Shown here: positions 15,686 through 26,400 of the stretch, one piece after another
Layout of the letters: every line of letters begins with the position of its first letter
Position numbering within the stretch: the first letter of the stretch is position 1
Assembly: GCA_047777345.1 (NCBI GenBank)
Contig: JBKEEJ010000002.1
Span: forward strand, 1 to 64,000
From: Anaerocolumna sp047777345
Lineage (GTDB): Bacteria; Bacillota; Clostridia; Lachnospirales; Lachnospiraceae
DNA: 64,000 bases
Direction: 5' to 3'
The notes under the pieces: generated by a model
What the model was told of the DNA's origin: nothing
The model's database searches: none
Seen by the model: only the letters and a program-made list of their open reading frames with translations
Position numbers and translations under genes: made by a program

Positions 15686-17776
15686 CTATTTTTTATAGTT
15701 TTCAATTACCTCCTTAAAGCAGTTGTTTAACAGGTACTGGTTATTTAACCCTTTTACGCCGTTGGTCATACGGCTTACAAACCCCGTCAGTTTTTCCATA
15801 TACTCTTCCTTGGTTATGGTGCCTTCGGCCACCATGGTAAGCCCTTTTTCCCAGCTGGCAGTCAATTCCGCATTTAACAATGATTTAATGGAGTAATTAA
15901 CCACATCGTAAACCAACTCACCCAAAAGGGTCGGCGTAATAATCTGCGTTTTTTTATTTAAATTCAGATATTCAATTTTAATGAGTTTGTTCAGTATTTC
16001 CGCCCTGGTGGCGCTGGTACCGATACCGCTTCCCTTTATCTGAGCGCGAAGTTCCTCGTCTTCAATAAGCTGTCCCGCATTTTCCATAGCAAGGATTAAA
16101 GAACCGGAATTGTAGCGTTTTGGCGGCGCCGTTTCCCCTTCCTTAATGCTCATGGCATTAACAGGCAAAAACATGCCTTTTTTCAGGTTCTTAACAGCCT
16201 CAAAAAAGTTTAAATCAAATTCTTCCTCCTCGCCGGACGGATTTTCTCCGTCAGTACTTGATTTTGTGCTGTCTTTTCTTTGGGCAAAAGAATTTCCCGT
16301 TACTTTCAGATAACCTTCGTCTACCAGGATTTTAAAGGAAGAAAAGAAAGATTCGCTTTTTATTTTTGTTACCAGGTTTATTTTCTGATAAACGGCGGGA
16401 GGATAAAATATGCTTAAAAATCTTCGTACGATAGTTTCATAAACCCTGGCTGACATAACAGGCAGGGAATTTAAGGCATTAAGGCCCTGGCCAGTGGGTA
16501 TAATAGCATAGTGGTCCGTTATCTGCTTATCATTGACATACCTGGTTTTTGCCAGGTTTTTATAAGTTCCTGCCTTTAATATTTCTTCCGCAAATTCCTT
16601 TGCATGGACATATCCCCTGAGGCCTCCGATATTTTTACTGATTTCTTTGCTTACCGCAGTAGACAAAACCCTGGCATCCGTTCTCGGATAGGTAACTAAT
16701 TTTTTTTCATACAGTTCCTGGACAATTTTTAAAGTTTCATCAGGGCTGATTTTAAACAATCTGGAGCACTCGTTCTGCAATTCGGCCAGATTAAACAGCA
16801 AAGGAGGTTTCTTATTTTCCTTTTTCTTTTCTAAGCTTACAATTTCCGCCTTAATCTGTTCCGATGAATTCAGGTTAACAAAAAATATATTTTTACCATT
16901 TTCCTGCCGATTGGAAAGTTCCGGTTCTTTCTCAATTAATTCCCGAATCAGACCTTCGGCATCCTTCTTTTCCTTAAAACCGTTTTCTTTGTATAATAAT
17001 GGGGAAGCAAAATATTTGGATCCCTCGACGGCTCTGAATTCTCCGTCAAAGGTTTTTCCCGAAATTTCCATTGTGCCAAGTACCCGGTAAAAGGGTGTTT
17101 TCACAAATTCTCTAATTTCCCGTTCTCTTCTTACCACCATACCCAGTACGCAGGTCATTACCCTGCCAACCGATATGACAGACCGTTTCTCGTTTCCCAA
17201 AAAGCTGGTTATATTCTGACCATACTTTAAAGTAAGGACTCTGGAAAAATTAATTCCCATCAAATAATCTTCTTTGGCCCGCAGATAAGCCGCATCAGCC
17301 AGGCTATCGTAGGCAGACAGGGGTTTTGCTTCCTTTATACCCCGCAAAATTTCTTCTTCTGTCTGGGAATCAATCCATACCCTCCGCTTTTCTTTCTGGT
17401 CAGAAACCTGTGCCATCTGATCAACCAGACGGTAAATGTATTCTCCTTCCCGCCCGGAGTCGGTACAAACATAAATTTTCTCCACATCCGGCCGATTTAA
17501 TAAAGATTTTACTATATTAAACTGCTTGCTGACCGCAGGTATTACTTCATACTTAAATTCTTTCGGTATAAAGGGTAAGGTATCATAAGACCAGCGCTTA
17601 AGGGCAGGATCATACTTTTCCGGATAACTCATAGTAATCAGATGACCTACGCACCAGGTTACAATGGAATTCTCCGATTCCAAATAGCCGTCCTGCCTTC
17701 TGAAATTTTCCTTTAAGGCTTTGGCAAATTCCTGGGCTACGCTGGGCTTTTCCGATATGTATAAACTTTTTGACAT
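15686..17776 (-). CDS. topB: DNA topoisomerase III
   Basis: A 696-residue type IA topoisomerase that decatenates single-stranded and recombining DNA. The Toprim domain has ISEKPSVAQEFA at residues 7-18 and CTDSGREGE at 104-112. The active-site tyrosine is Tyr363 in LVTYPRTDARVLS. Other family landmarks are SVGRVMTCVLG, HYAIIPTG and GIGTSATRAEIL. No C-terminal zinc-binding domains are present, in keeping with TopB rather than TopA. GGGAGG precedes the ATG. This short form occurs both as a chromosomal housekeeping enzyme and on integrative elements; flanking genes give no sign of an element here. Confidence 0.93.
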   Translation of the reverse strand: MSKSLYISEKPSVAQEFAKALKENFRRQDGYLESENSIVTWCVGHLITMSYPEKYDPALKRWSYDTLPFIPKEFKYEVIPAVSKQFNIVKSLLNRPDVEKIYVCTDSGREGEYIYRLVDQMAQVSDQKEKRRVWIDSQTEEEILRGIKEAKPLSAYDSLADAAYLRAKEDYLMGINFSRVLTLKYGQNITSFLGNEKRSVISVGRVMTCVLGMVVRREREIREFVKTPFYRVLGTMEISGKTFDGEFRAVEGSKYFASPLLYKENGFKEKKDAEGLIRELIEKEPELSNRQENGKNIFFVNLNSSEQIKAEIVSLEKKKENKKPPLLFNLAELQNECSRLFKISPDETLKIVQELYEKKLVTYPRTDARVLSTAVSKEISKNIGGLRGYVHAKEFAEEILKAGTYKNLAKTRYVNDKQITDHYAIIPTGQGLNALNSLPVMSARVYETIVRRFLSIFYPPAVYQKINLVTKIKSESFFSSFKILVDEGYLKVTGNSFAQRKDSTKSSTDGENPSGEEEEFDLNFFEAVKNLKKGMFLPVNAMSIKEGETAPPKRYNSGSLILAMENAGQLIEDEELRAQIKGSGIGTSATRAEILNKLIKIEYLNLNKKTQIITPTLLGELVYDVVNYSIKSLLNAELTASWEKGLTMVAEGTITKEEYMEKLTGFVSRMTNGVKGLNNQYLLNNCFKEVIENYKK

Positions 17777-18085
17777 AACCTCCCACTTTCCTATAAACTT
17801 ATAAAAAGCTTATATTAAATCATTATTTTTAATTCAAATAATCTTATGTAAACTAATCTTAATAAGCTAATCTTATATAAATGAAGCGTATATTTTAGTT
17901 TTTATCATATTTCTTACTGATTTGCTAAAGTTAAAACTTTTCCTTATCTTTCAGCCATTTTAAACATTACTAATCATATCATATGAAACATAAGGTGTCA
18001 AAATATCCTTCTGTACCCTTTACGTAACAAACGGGCAAAAAAAGGGGTGCGTTTTTGTCCATATTGTTTTAGGTCTATTTTTCGC

Positions 18086-18114
18086 TGTACAATTACAATA
18101 GGATTCGATATAAT
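18086..18114 (+). promoter_or_regulatory. Probable degV promoter
   Basis: TATAAT at 18109-18114 is a perfect -10; TGTACA at 18086-18091 is a partial -35 at 17 bases. Transcription would begin near 18121, just ahead of the degV ribosome site. The rest of the 17777-18148 gap is AT-rich and shows no gene or RNA motif. Confidence 0.55.
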
Positions 18115-18148
18115 AATTACTAGAAAAATACATTTTAAGGAGACATCT

Positions 18149-19036
18149 ATGCACGATTATCAGATATTCAGCGATTCATCCTGCGATACGCCGGAAGAGC
18201 TGCTTCGCATGCATAATATTACTTTAGTTCCCTTTTATGTTACTTTTGACCTGGAAAATTACTACAAAGAAAATATAGAAATCAGCAATGAAAAATTTTA
18301 TGATCTTTTAATAAACCAGAAGGTATTTCCCAAAACCTCACTGCCTTCTGTTCAGGATTATATGAATCATTTTGAACCTGTGCTGCAGGAGAACAAAGAT
18401 ATCCTATGTCTTTGCCTGACCCAAAAGTTCAGCGGCTCTTATCAGTCCGCGGTAAATGCCAAATTAATACTGGAGGAAAAATACCCGGATGCCAGAATTG
18501 AAATTGTTGATTCTATTCAGGCAACGGCAGGACAGGGAATTCTGTTATTGCAGGCGGCCTATATGAAAGAAGCCGGTTATACTCTGGAAGAAAACGTAAA
18601 ACGCCTCAATGAAATCAAACCCACTTCCAGAATAATGTTTACTGTGGATACCTTAGAATACCTGGCAAAGGGAGGGCGTATCGGTAAGGTAGCTTCCCTG
18701 GCAGGAGCGATGCTGAATTTAAAACCCATGATTCAGTTAAAAGAGGCCGAATTATTTCCCTACTCCAACGTAAGGGGTCGCAAAAAATCATTACAAAAAA
18801 CTTTGGATATGACTGCGGAATATTTCAATGAAACCGGTGAGAAATATGAGGATTATGATTTTTGCATGGCAAATGCCACAACTCCTGAGGATACCGCATT
18901 TGTCCAATCCCAATTAGAAGACCTCATTGGCCGTAAATTATCTTATCCCGTATTTCAGATTGGTGTTACCATCGGCACCTATACCGGTCCGGGCGCAGTA
19001 GGTATCTGTTTTACAAAAAAATTCGATGCAAAATAA
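18149..19036 (+). CDS. DegV family fatty-acid-binding protein
   Basis: A 295-residue EDD-fold protein. DegV/FakB proteins hold a fatty acid and present it to the kinase FakA for incorporation into phospholipid. Diagnostic stretches are FSDSSCDTPEE near the start, KTSLPSVQDY, CLTQKFSGSYQSA (ligand headgroup loop), DSIQATAGQG, LEYLAKGGRIGK and the C-terminal IGTYTGPGAVG. I set the start at the ATG at 18149, where AAGGAG is well placed; the upstream in-frame codons include the promoter. A FakA kinase gene is not in the window. The LUD gene follows 41 bases later and may be co-transcribed. Confidence 0.9.
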   Translation: MHDYQIFSDSSCDTPEELLRMHNITLVPFYVTFDLENYYKENIEISNEKFYDLLINQKVFPKTSLPSVQDYMNHFEPVLQENKDILCLCLTQKFSGSYQSAVNAKLILEEKYPDARIEIVDSIQATAGQGILLLQAAYMKEAGYTLEENVKRLNEIKPTSRIMFTVDTLEYLAKGGRIGKVASLAGAMLNLKPMIQLKEAELFPYSNVRGRKKSLQKTLDMTAEYFNETGEKYEDYDFCMANATTPEDTAFVQSQLEDLIGRKLSYPVFQIGVTIGTYTGPGAVGICFTKKFDAK

Positions 19037-19077
19037 TTGGTTTTACATCGCATGAACTGTAAATTAAGGAGGGTACC

Positions 19078-19713
19078 ATGACACCAAAAAAGCTGTATTA
19101 TGAAAATTTAGCTGACAGTCTTATTGAAAAATTTAATCTGAGAGGTATTGAAGGTTATTATTGTGATAACAGGCAAGAGGCATTGACAATGGCCAAACGA
19201 TTTCTGACTCCCGGGTGCTCTATTTCCTGGGGCGGTTCCGAGACTCTGAATGAAATCGGATTAATTTCAGACCTGAAAGCCTCGGATTATATTTTATATG
19301 ACCGTTCCCTGGCAAAAACTCCTGAAGAAAGGACAGACATGTACAGTAAAATCGTTACTTCCGATTATTTTTTCATGAGTTCCAATGCCATAACTCTGGA
19401 CGGACAGCTGATTAACATTGATGCAAGCGGCAACCGGGTAGCCTGTCTGATTGCCGGTCCCAAGAATGTAATTATTATTGCAGGAATGAATAAAATTGTA
19501 ACAGACGTTAACACTGGAATCGAGCGAATCAGGAATATGGCTTCTCCTCCCAATGTGGTAAGACTCGGATTCAAAACCCCCTGTGCCGAACTTGGAAGAT
19601 GTGCCAACTGCCTTTCCGAAGACTGTATCTGCTGCCAAATTGTAATTACCAGAAAATCCAGAATTCCCGGCCGCATTAAAGTTATACTGGTAGGGGAAGA
19701 ACTTGGATATTAA
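19078..19713 (+). CDS. LUD domain protein (lactate-utilisation-type, LutC/YkgG-like)
   Basis: A 211-residue protein of the LUD (DUF162/DUF1121) superfamily, with SISWGGSETLNEIGL, DYFFMSSNAITLDGQLINID, GNRVACLIAGPKNVIIIAG, MNKIVTDVNTGIERI and a cysteine-rich tail, CAELGRCANCLSEDCIC. The conserved glycine-rich loop and NAIT.DG motif are standard. LutC-type members act in lactate oxidation with LutA and LutB, but this stand-alone cysteine-tailed subgroup is common in Clostridia without lutAB, and its substrate is not known. AGGAGGG precedes the ATG. Likely co-transcribed with degV. Confidence 0.85.
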   Translation: MTPKKLYYENLADSLIEKFNLRGIEGYYCDNRQEALTMAKRFLTPGCSISWGGSETLNEIGLISDLKASDYILYDRSLAKTPEERTDMYSKIVTSDYFFMSSNAITLDGQLINIDASGNRVACLIAGPKNVIIIAGMNKIVTDVNTGIERIRNMASPPNVVRLGFKTPCAELGRCANCLSEDCICCQIVITRKSRIPGRIKVILVGEELGY

Positions 19714-19778
19714 TAGAACCAAAAGAAAGCCAGAAATTTACAGGTACCTGACTTAAAAATTACTATTGGAGGTTATTT

Positions 19779-19940
19779 ATGTGTTGTAATAAAAATTCTG
19801 ATACACCGGTAAAAACCACTTCTAATGTTCACGTTGACGTAACAAAAATCGTAAAATATGTCTGCATGGCAGGAGTTTTCATTGTGGCAATTATTTTTAT
19901 CACAAACTGCATCAGCAACATACTAAGCAAACATGATTAA
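19779..19940 (+). CDS. Small single-span membrane protein
   Basis: A 53-residue peptide starting MCCNKNSDTPVKTTSNVHVD, with one hydrophobic helix (YVCMAGVFIVAIIFITNCI) and a short tail (SNILSKHD). TTGGAGG lies eight bases before the ATG and a terminator follows closely, so it is probably translated. It comes 65 bases after the LUD gene in the same direction. I do not recognise a family. The topology is likely N-in with a two-cysteine cytoplasmic start. Confidence 0.65.
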   Translation: MCCNKNSDTPVKTTSNVHVDVTKIVKYVCMAGVFIVAIIFITNCISNILSKHD

Positions 19941-19964
19941 TTCAGTTTTACCTTACCCGGTGGG

Positions 19965-20030
19965 TTTTATTGAATAGGAAATTCGCAGAATTTTCCTATT
20001 CAATAAAATAGGGTCTGGCATACCAGACCC
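19965..20030. terminator. Back-to-back terminator hairpins between convergent genes
   Basis: The first hairpin (19965-20008) has arms of 20-21 bases, one bulge and a loop around CGCA. It is closely similar to the palindrome near glnA at 44024-44059. The second, GGGTCTGG-CATA-CCAGACCC (20011-20030), is followed on the leftward strand by TATTTTATT and so can terminate glyA. A third small stem TCGGC/GCCGA lies at about 20045-20057. Together they isolate the rightward small-protein gene from the leftward glyA. Confidence 0.8.
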
Positions 20031-20067
20031 TCGCGCCAAGCGCGGTCGGCATAGCCGATAACTCCGG

Positions 20068-21312
20068 TTAACCTTTGTACAAAGGATATTTGCTGGTTAA
20101 TGATTTTACCAGTTCCATAGCTTTGGCTTTATTGGCATCCACATTTTCAATCAGCATGGCAATCGCCTCCGCTATAACATCCATATCTTCCGTATTCATT
20201 CCTCTGGTAGTAACCGCCGGAGTTCCAAGACGGATACCGCTGGTTACAAACGGAGACTGAGGATCATTAGGAATTGTGTTCTTATTGCAGGTAATATTGG
20301 CTGCATCCAACAGCTTTTCCGCTTCCTTGCCCGTTACTCCTTTGTTTTGCAAATCCACAAGCATCAGGTGATTGTCCGTTCCCCCTGATACAATATGAAA
20401 ACCTCTTTTTATTAATCCGTTGGAAAGTGCCTGTGCGTTTTCAATAATTCTGCGGGCATAATCTTTAAATTCAGGCTGGAGGGCTTCCTTAAGGCAGACC
20501 GCTTTGGCCGCGATTACATGCATTAATGGACCTCCCTGAATACCCGGAAATACTGCTTTGTTTAATTTATATTTTTCGGCAAATTCGGCACTGGATAAAA
20601 TCATACCGCCTCTGGGTCCTCTTAAGGTCTTATGTGTGGTGGTAGTTGTAACATGGGCATATGGAATAGGGCTTTCGTGATAGCCGGTTGCCACCAGGCC
20701 TGCTATATGGGCCATGTCCACCATTAAAAAGGCTCCCACTTCATCGGCTATTTCCCTGAACTTTTTAAAATCAATCTTTCTGGCATATGCGCTGGCACCG
20801 GCAATAATCAAACGGGGCTTACACTGGTGCGCGATTTTTCTGACTTCCTCATAGTCAATGAAGCCTTCCTCATTGACACCATAAGGAACAATATGATAAA
20901 AACAGCCTGAAAAATTAACCGGACTGCCGTGAGTTAAGTGGCCTCCATGAGCCAAATTCATACCCATAACCGTTTCACCGGGTTTTACCAGTGCAAACAG
21001 CACTGCCATATTGGCCTGGGCACCGGAATGGGGCTGAACATTGGCGTAAGTACAGCCAAATAATTTTTTTGCTCTCTCAATTGCCAGATTTTCCGCTATA
21101 TCCACAAATTGGCATCCGCCGTAATATCTTTTTCCCGGATAACCTTCTGCATATTTATTCGTCAAAGGGCTTCCCATAGCCGCCATAACCGCTTTGCTGA
21201 CAAAATTTTCAGAAGCAATTAATTCTATATGATCATTTTGCCGCTCCATCTCTTTTTGTATGGCCTCTGCCAGTTCCGGATCATGTTCCTTAATCTCTTC
21301 AAATGAATACAT
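20068..21312 (-). CDS. glyA: Serine hydroxymethyltransferase
   Basis: A 414-residue PLP enzyme that interconverts serine plus tetrahydrofolate with glycine plus methylene-tetrahydrofolate, the main source of one-carbon units. The PLP lysine is in VTTTTTHKTLRGPRGGMIL. Other conserved regions are ELIASENFVSKAV, NKYAEGYPGKRYYGGCQFVD, PHSGAQANMAV and LMVDMAHIAGLVA. Full length. AGGTAAG stands before the ATG. No glycine or purine riboswitch was found in the upstream gap. Confidence 0.97.
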   Translation of the reverse strand: MYSFEEIKEHDPELAEAIQKEMERQNDHIELIASENFVSKAVMAAMGSPLTNKYAEGYPGKRYYGGCQFVDIAENLAIERAKKLFGCTYANVQPHSGAQANMAVLFALVKPGETVMGMNLAHGGHLTHGSPVNFSGCFYHIVPYGVNEEGFIDYEEVRKIAHQCKPRLIIAGASAYARKIDFKKFREIADEVGAFLMVDMAHIAGLVATGYHESPIPYAHVTTTTTHKTLRGPRGGMILSSAEFAEKYKLNKAVFPGIQGGPLMHVIAAKAVCLKEALQPEFKDYARRIIENAQALSNGLIKRGFHIVSGGTDNHLMLVDLQNKGVTGKEAEKLLDAANITCNKNTIPNDPQSPFVTSGIRLGTPAVTTRGMNTEDMDVIAEAIAMLIENVDANKAKAMELVKSLTSKYPLYKG

Positions 21313-21571
21313 TTTCTTACCTCCATTGACATTTTATCTGTAGTATAACACATAATCCGGCATATTAAAAGTTATTATCCGTTTATTTCATTATAAGTTG
21401 TGCTAATAAATACCTGAAAACACTGTGAAATTAATAAGCTGGGGTTATAACTTCCCATATTCATTTTATTAAAAATCAAGGCATAATTCTTAGAACTTCA
21501 TTTTGCAATATTTTCTTTTTTTGAAATAAAATTCATAAGTACGTATATTTATTTGTTTTTCGGATACTTTA

Positions 21572-21649
21572 TCATACCAATGCAAACATTATGCCTCCAT
21601 ACAGCATGAGTGTAAAGCCAATAATGATTAATTTCATGTATTTATTCAT
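21572..21649 (-). CDS. Tiny membrane peptide (25 residues)
   Basis: MNKYMKLIIIGFTLMLYGGI plus MFALV: almost entirely one hydrophobic helix. GGGAG lies six bases before the ATG at 21649, and a TGA closes it. It stands alone in the 600-base gap between gltD and glyA on their strand. Size and composition fit the class of short transmembrane regulatory peptides, but such an ORF could also arise by chance; the good ribosome site is the main support. Confidence 0.45.
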   Translation of the reverse strand: MNKYMKLIIIGFTLMLYGGIMFALV

Positions 21650-21740
21650 CTTCAACTCCCTTTTATTTTCTATTAAATTTCATTTCACAGGAAGAACTCC
21701 AAATACCCATATTTTAACATTTCTGCAGTTTATGCCAAAC

Positions 21741-21803
21741 TTAAAAATACAGACTAAGCATATAAAATGATACATGTACATTCTTTTATGCTTAGTCTGT
21801 ATT
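21741..21803 (-). terminator. gltBD operon terminator
   Basis: A near-perfect inverted repeat of 17-bp arms (21746-21762 with 21787-21803) whose inner part can pair further (TAAAA/TTTTA and a GTACATGTAC core). On the leftward strand it is followed by TTTTTAAG. It lies about 105 bases after the gltD stop. Confidence 0.8.
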
Positions 21804-21909
21804 GATAATCACAATAATTTATACTCCAAAATAATCAAAGGTTGGCTATCTCTGCTTGCACCGGTTGTAATACATGAATGATACCTGTATGATGGACGAA
21901 GTTTCACAG

Positions 21910-23397
21910 CTACTCCAGATTCGTATATCCCATTAAGTGCATATCCACAGCTTTCGCAGCTTCCCGGCCTTCTCTGATTGCCCATACAACCAGGGACTGG
22001 CCTCTGTGCATATCTCCCGTTACAAATACATTTGGTGCACTGGTCAGATATTCCCCTTCTTTGGTTTTCACATTGGTTCTTTCGTTTAATTCTACCCCAA
22101 AGGCCTTGGCTACGTAATTTTCTGTTCCTAAGAACCCGGCGGCAATTAAAACCAAATCCACATCTATTTCATATTCGCTGCCCGGAATTTCAACCATCTG
22201 GAAACGTTTGGTTTCCTCATGGTATTTTCTCTCTAATTTAACAATTTTGGCTTTTTTAACATTGCCGTTTTTGTCCGGAATAAATTCCTTAACGGTAGAT
22301 TCATAAACCCTGGGATCAGTTCCAAATACCGCAATAGCTTCTTCCTGACCGTAATCGGTCTTGCAGACCTTCGGCCATTCGGGCCATGGATTATCTTTCC
22401 TTCTGGTATCCGGTAATTTTGGCATCATTTCAAGCTGTATTACGGATTTGGCACCCTGTCTGATGGCAGTTCCCACACAATCATTGCCGGTATCTCCGCC
22501 GCCAATAACCAGAACTTTTTTATCCTTGGCACTGACACAGGCCTGGTCAGCAAAATCCGAATCCAGTAAGCTCTTCGTTACTCCTTTTAAGTAGTCTACC
22601 GCAAAATAGATACCTTTGGAATCCCTTCCGGCAACCTTAATATCCCTTGGATTGGATGCGCCGCAGGCTAAAACAACACAGTCAAATTCTTTTTTGATTT
22701 TGGAAGCATTGTAGTTCTTTCCTACGTCTGCCCCTGTTACAAAGGTTATTCCTTCCTGTTTCATAATATCAATTCTGCGGTCAATAATGTGTTTTTCCAG
22801 TTTCATATTGGGAATTCCGTACATTAACAGTCCTCCGATCCGGTCCGACCGTTCGAATACGGTAACGGAATGCCCTCTTTTATTTAACTGGTCTGCTGCT
22901 GCAAGGCCGGCAGGACCCGAACCGATTATAGCCACTTTTTTACCGGTTCTGACCTTTGGAGGATTGGGTTTCATATAACCGGATTTATAACCGTTTTCGA
23001 TAATGCCCAATTCATTTTCCTTAATGGTTACCGGGTTTGTTACCACATTACAGGTGCAGGCTGCCTCACAGGGAGCGGGACAAACTCTTCCCGTAAATTC
23101 AGGAAAATTATTGGTTTTCAGCAGGCGGTTTAAGGCTTCCTTCATATTTCCGTTATAAATCAAATCATTCCACTCCGGAATTAAATTGTTTAAGGGGCAT
23201 CCGGAGGTCATGCCGCCAATCATAATGCCGGACTGGCAAAAGGGTACGCCGCAGTCCATACATCTGGCACCCTGAATCCTTTGTTCTTCCTTCGACATTG
23301 GAATATGGAATTCATTAAAGTGCTTAATTCTGTCCTTCGGCCCTAGGGCACGGCTTACTTTTCTTTCATAATCGATAAATCCTGTTGGTTTTCCCAT
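21910..23397 (-). CDS. gltD: Glutamate synthase, small (beta) subunit
   Basis: A 495-residue iron-sulfur flavoprotein that takes electrons from NAD(P)H and passes them to the large subunit. N-terminal 4Fe-4S ligands appear as CMDCGVPFC, GCPLNNLIPEW and CPAPCEAACTC. The FAD-binding loop is VAIIGSGPAGLAAADQLNKR at about 152-171 and the NAD(P)H-binding loop is VLVIGGGDTGNDC. The C-terminal FAD segment is VFVTGDMHRGQSLVVWAI. AGGAGG precedes the ATG, 11 bases after gltB. With gltB it makes the GOGAT enzyme. Confidence 0.96.
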   Translation of the reverse strand: MGKPTGFIDYERKVSRALGPKDRIKHFNEFHIPMSKEEQRIQGARCMDCGVPFCQSGIMIGGMTSGCPLNNLIPEWNDLIYNGNMKEALNRLLKTNNFPEFTGRVCPAPCEAACTCNVVTNPVTIKENELGIIENGYKSGYMKPNPPKVRTGKKVAIIGSGPAGLAAADQLNKRGHSVTVFERSDRIGGLLMYGIPNMKLEKHIIDRRIDIMKQEGITFVTGADVGKNYNASKIKKEFDCVVLACGASNPRDIKVAGRDSKGIYFAVDYLKGVTKSLLDSDFADQACVSAKDKKVLVIGGGDTGNDCVGTAIRQGAKSVIQLEMMPKLPDTRRKDNPWPEWPKVCKTDYGQEEAIAVFGTDPRVYESTVKEFIPDKNGNVKKAKIVKLERKYHEETKRFQMVEIPGSEYEIDVDLVLIAAGFLGTENYVAKAFGVELNERTNVKTKEGEYLTSAPNVFVTGDMHRGQSLVVWAIREGREAAKAVDMHLMGYTNLE

Positions 23398-23408
23398 TTC
23401 CTACCTCC

Positions 23409-26400
23409 TTAGCCTCTGGTATTAGCAAAGAACGCTTCAATCTGTGCCTGTTCACTGCTTAAGCCTTTTTCTTCCATCTGGACAATGGTCAAAAGCATAC
23501 GTCTGTAATCATGGGGTATAATCTTTTTAAATTTTGGCAGGTAATCCCCAAAATGCTCTAAAATTTTCTTTCCCTTTGCGGAATTGGTATGTTTTACATG
23601 TTCTTCAATCATGCCCTTTAACTCAAGTACATCGTATTTTTCCGTTACCGCTTCCATAGATACCAGTTCCTTATTCAGCCTTTTATAAAGATCGGAATCT
23701 TCATCCAGTACATAAGCGATACCTCCGCTCATACCTGCCGCAAAGTTTTTACCGGTTCTGCCAAGCACCACAACACGGCCGCCGGTCATATATTCGCAAC
23801 CATGATCTCCAACGCCTTCCACTACGGCAGTGGCACCGGAATTGCGTACGCAGAAACGTTCCCCTGCAACACCGTTAATATACACTTTACCGCTTGTGGC
23901 ACCATAAAGGGCAACGTTACCGATAATAATATTATTTTCTGCCGCAAACCGTGAACCTTGTGGAGGTGCCACAATTAATTTGCCGCCGGATAAGCCCTTT
24001 CCGAAATAATCATTAGAATCGCCCCGTAAATCCAAAGTAAGGCCTTTTGGAATAAAGGCACCAAAACTCTGGCCCCCGCTGCCAAAACATTTTACCACAA
24101 AGGTATCATCATCCAGCGAATTGCCATGGGCCTTCGTAATTTCCGAACCTAAAATGGTACCGAATGCCCTGTCCACGTTGCTTACTTTTACTTCAATAGT
24201 TTTAGACTGCTTTGTACTTATGGCGTTCTTTAGTTTCTTCAGAAGCACCCGTTCATCTATAGTCTTTTCCAGTTCAAAATCAAAAGCATGTTTGGGGTCA
24301 AAATGATATTCCGACGGATTACCGGCAAAAGGATTATTTAGAATCCTGGATAAGTCAATTCTGCTTGCCCTTCCTTTTCTGGCAACAGGTTTTTCTTTTA
24401 GCAAGTCCGTACGTCCCACTAATTCATCCACGGTCCTGATACCCAGTTTTGCCATATATTCACGAAGTTCCTGGGCTATAAAACGCATGAAGTTAATGAC
24501 ATATTCCGGTTTTCCCTTGAAATTTTTACGCAGTTCCGGATTCTGTGTGGCGATACCAACCGGGCAGGTATCCAGATTACATACCCTCATCATAACGCAG
24601 CCCATGGTTACTAAGGGTGCCGTTGCAAATCCGAATTCCTCCGCCCCAAGAAGAGCTGCGATTAAAACATCCCGTCCGGTCATAAGCTTACCGTCGGTTT
24701 CAATGACAACTTTATTTCTAAGACCGTTTAAAATCAGGGTCTGGTGGGTTTCCGCAAGACCTAATTCCCATGGAAGCCCCGCATTGTGAATAGAGTTATG
24801 TGGTGCCGCACCGGTTCCCCCATCGTATCCGGAAATGAGAATAACTCCTGCTCCAGCTTTGGCAACACCGGCCGCAACTGTTCCCACGCCGGCTTCCGAA
24901 ACCAGTTTGACGGATATTCTTGCGTCTTTATTGGCATTTTTCAAATCATAAATTAACTGGGCCAAATCTTCAATGGAATAAATATCGTGATGAGGCGGCG
25001 GTGAAATCAAGCCCACCCCCGGTGTGGAATGCCTTGTTTTAGCTACCCAGGGATATACTTTTTCGGCAGGCAGCTGTCCTCCTTCGCCAGGTTTTGCGCC
25101 CTGCGCCATCTTAATCTGGATTTCTTTGGCACTTACCAAATATTGGGATGTAACCCCAAACCTGCCGGAAGCAACCTGTTTAATGGCGGAACACCGGTTT
25201 AGCCCGTCTTTTCCTGTGGTTAAGCGTTCCAGGCTTTCCCCGCCTTCCCCGCTGTTGGACTTGCCGCCTAACTGATTCATGGCAATGGCCAGTGTTTCAT
25301 GAGCTTCCTGGGAAATAGAACCATACGACATGGCACCGGTTTTAAATCTTTTGACAATGGAATCTACGCTTTCCACCTCTTCAATGGGTATTCCCTTTTC
25401 CGGATAATTAAAATCCAAAAGCCCTCTTAAATTAATGCCTTCTTCTTCCTCTTCAATCATTCTGGTGTATTCCTTAAAGGCACCATAATCTCCGGTACGG
25501 GTTGCCTTTTGAAGCATATGAATAGTCTTAGGATTATACAAATGTTCCTCTTTTCCGCTTCTTAGCTTGTGAGCCCCGCTGTCATCAAGATTTAAGTCCA
25601 CATAAAGCCCCAGAGGATCAAAAGCCCTGGTATGCAGCTCATCTACCTGTCTTTCGATATCCTTAATCGTAATACCGCCAATCCGGCTTACCGTATCCGT
25701 AAAGTATTTATCCACTACTTCCTTGCTGATACCAATGGCCTCAAATATTTTGGAACCCTGGTAGGACTGAATGGTGGAAATGCCCATTTTGGAGGCTATT
25801 TTTACAATGCCCTTTAAAATGGCCTTGTTATAATCGTTTACGGCGGCATAATAATCTTTGTCTAACATATTACTGTTAATAAGCTGTTTAATGGTTTCCT
25901 GGGCAAGGTAAGGGTTTACCGCACAGGCACCGTAACCAAGCAGAGTTGCAAAGTGATGTACTTCCCTCGGTTCCGCACTTTCTAAAATCATAGCAACAGC
26001 AGTTCTTTTCTTGGTCCTTACCAGATGTTGCTGCATGGCAGAAACTGCTAAAAGAGACGGAATGGCAACGTGATTTTCATCCACACCCCGGTCGGAAAGG
26101 ATTAAAATATTGGCCCCGTCCTTATAGGCCCGGTCTGCCTCCACAAAAATACGGTCGATGGCCCGTTCTAAGGAGGTGTTTTTATAATAAATAATCGGTA
26201 TAGTTTCCACTTTAAAGCCTGGTATCTTCATGGATTTGATTTTTAATAAATCCGTGCTGGTAAGTATCGGATTATGAATTTTTAAAACCTTACAGTTTTC
26301 CGCACACTCTTCCAGGAGATTTCCATCTTCACCAATATATACGTCCGTAGAGGTAACAATCTCCTCACGGATGGCATCGATAGGAGGATTGGTAACCTGG

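Noticed and set aside
21313..21571. Glycine or folate riboswitch upstream of glyA
   Set aside because: No conserved core of either class could be found on the leftward strand; only AT-rich sequence is present.
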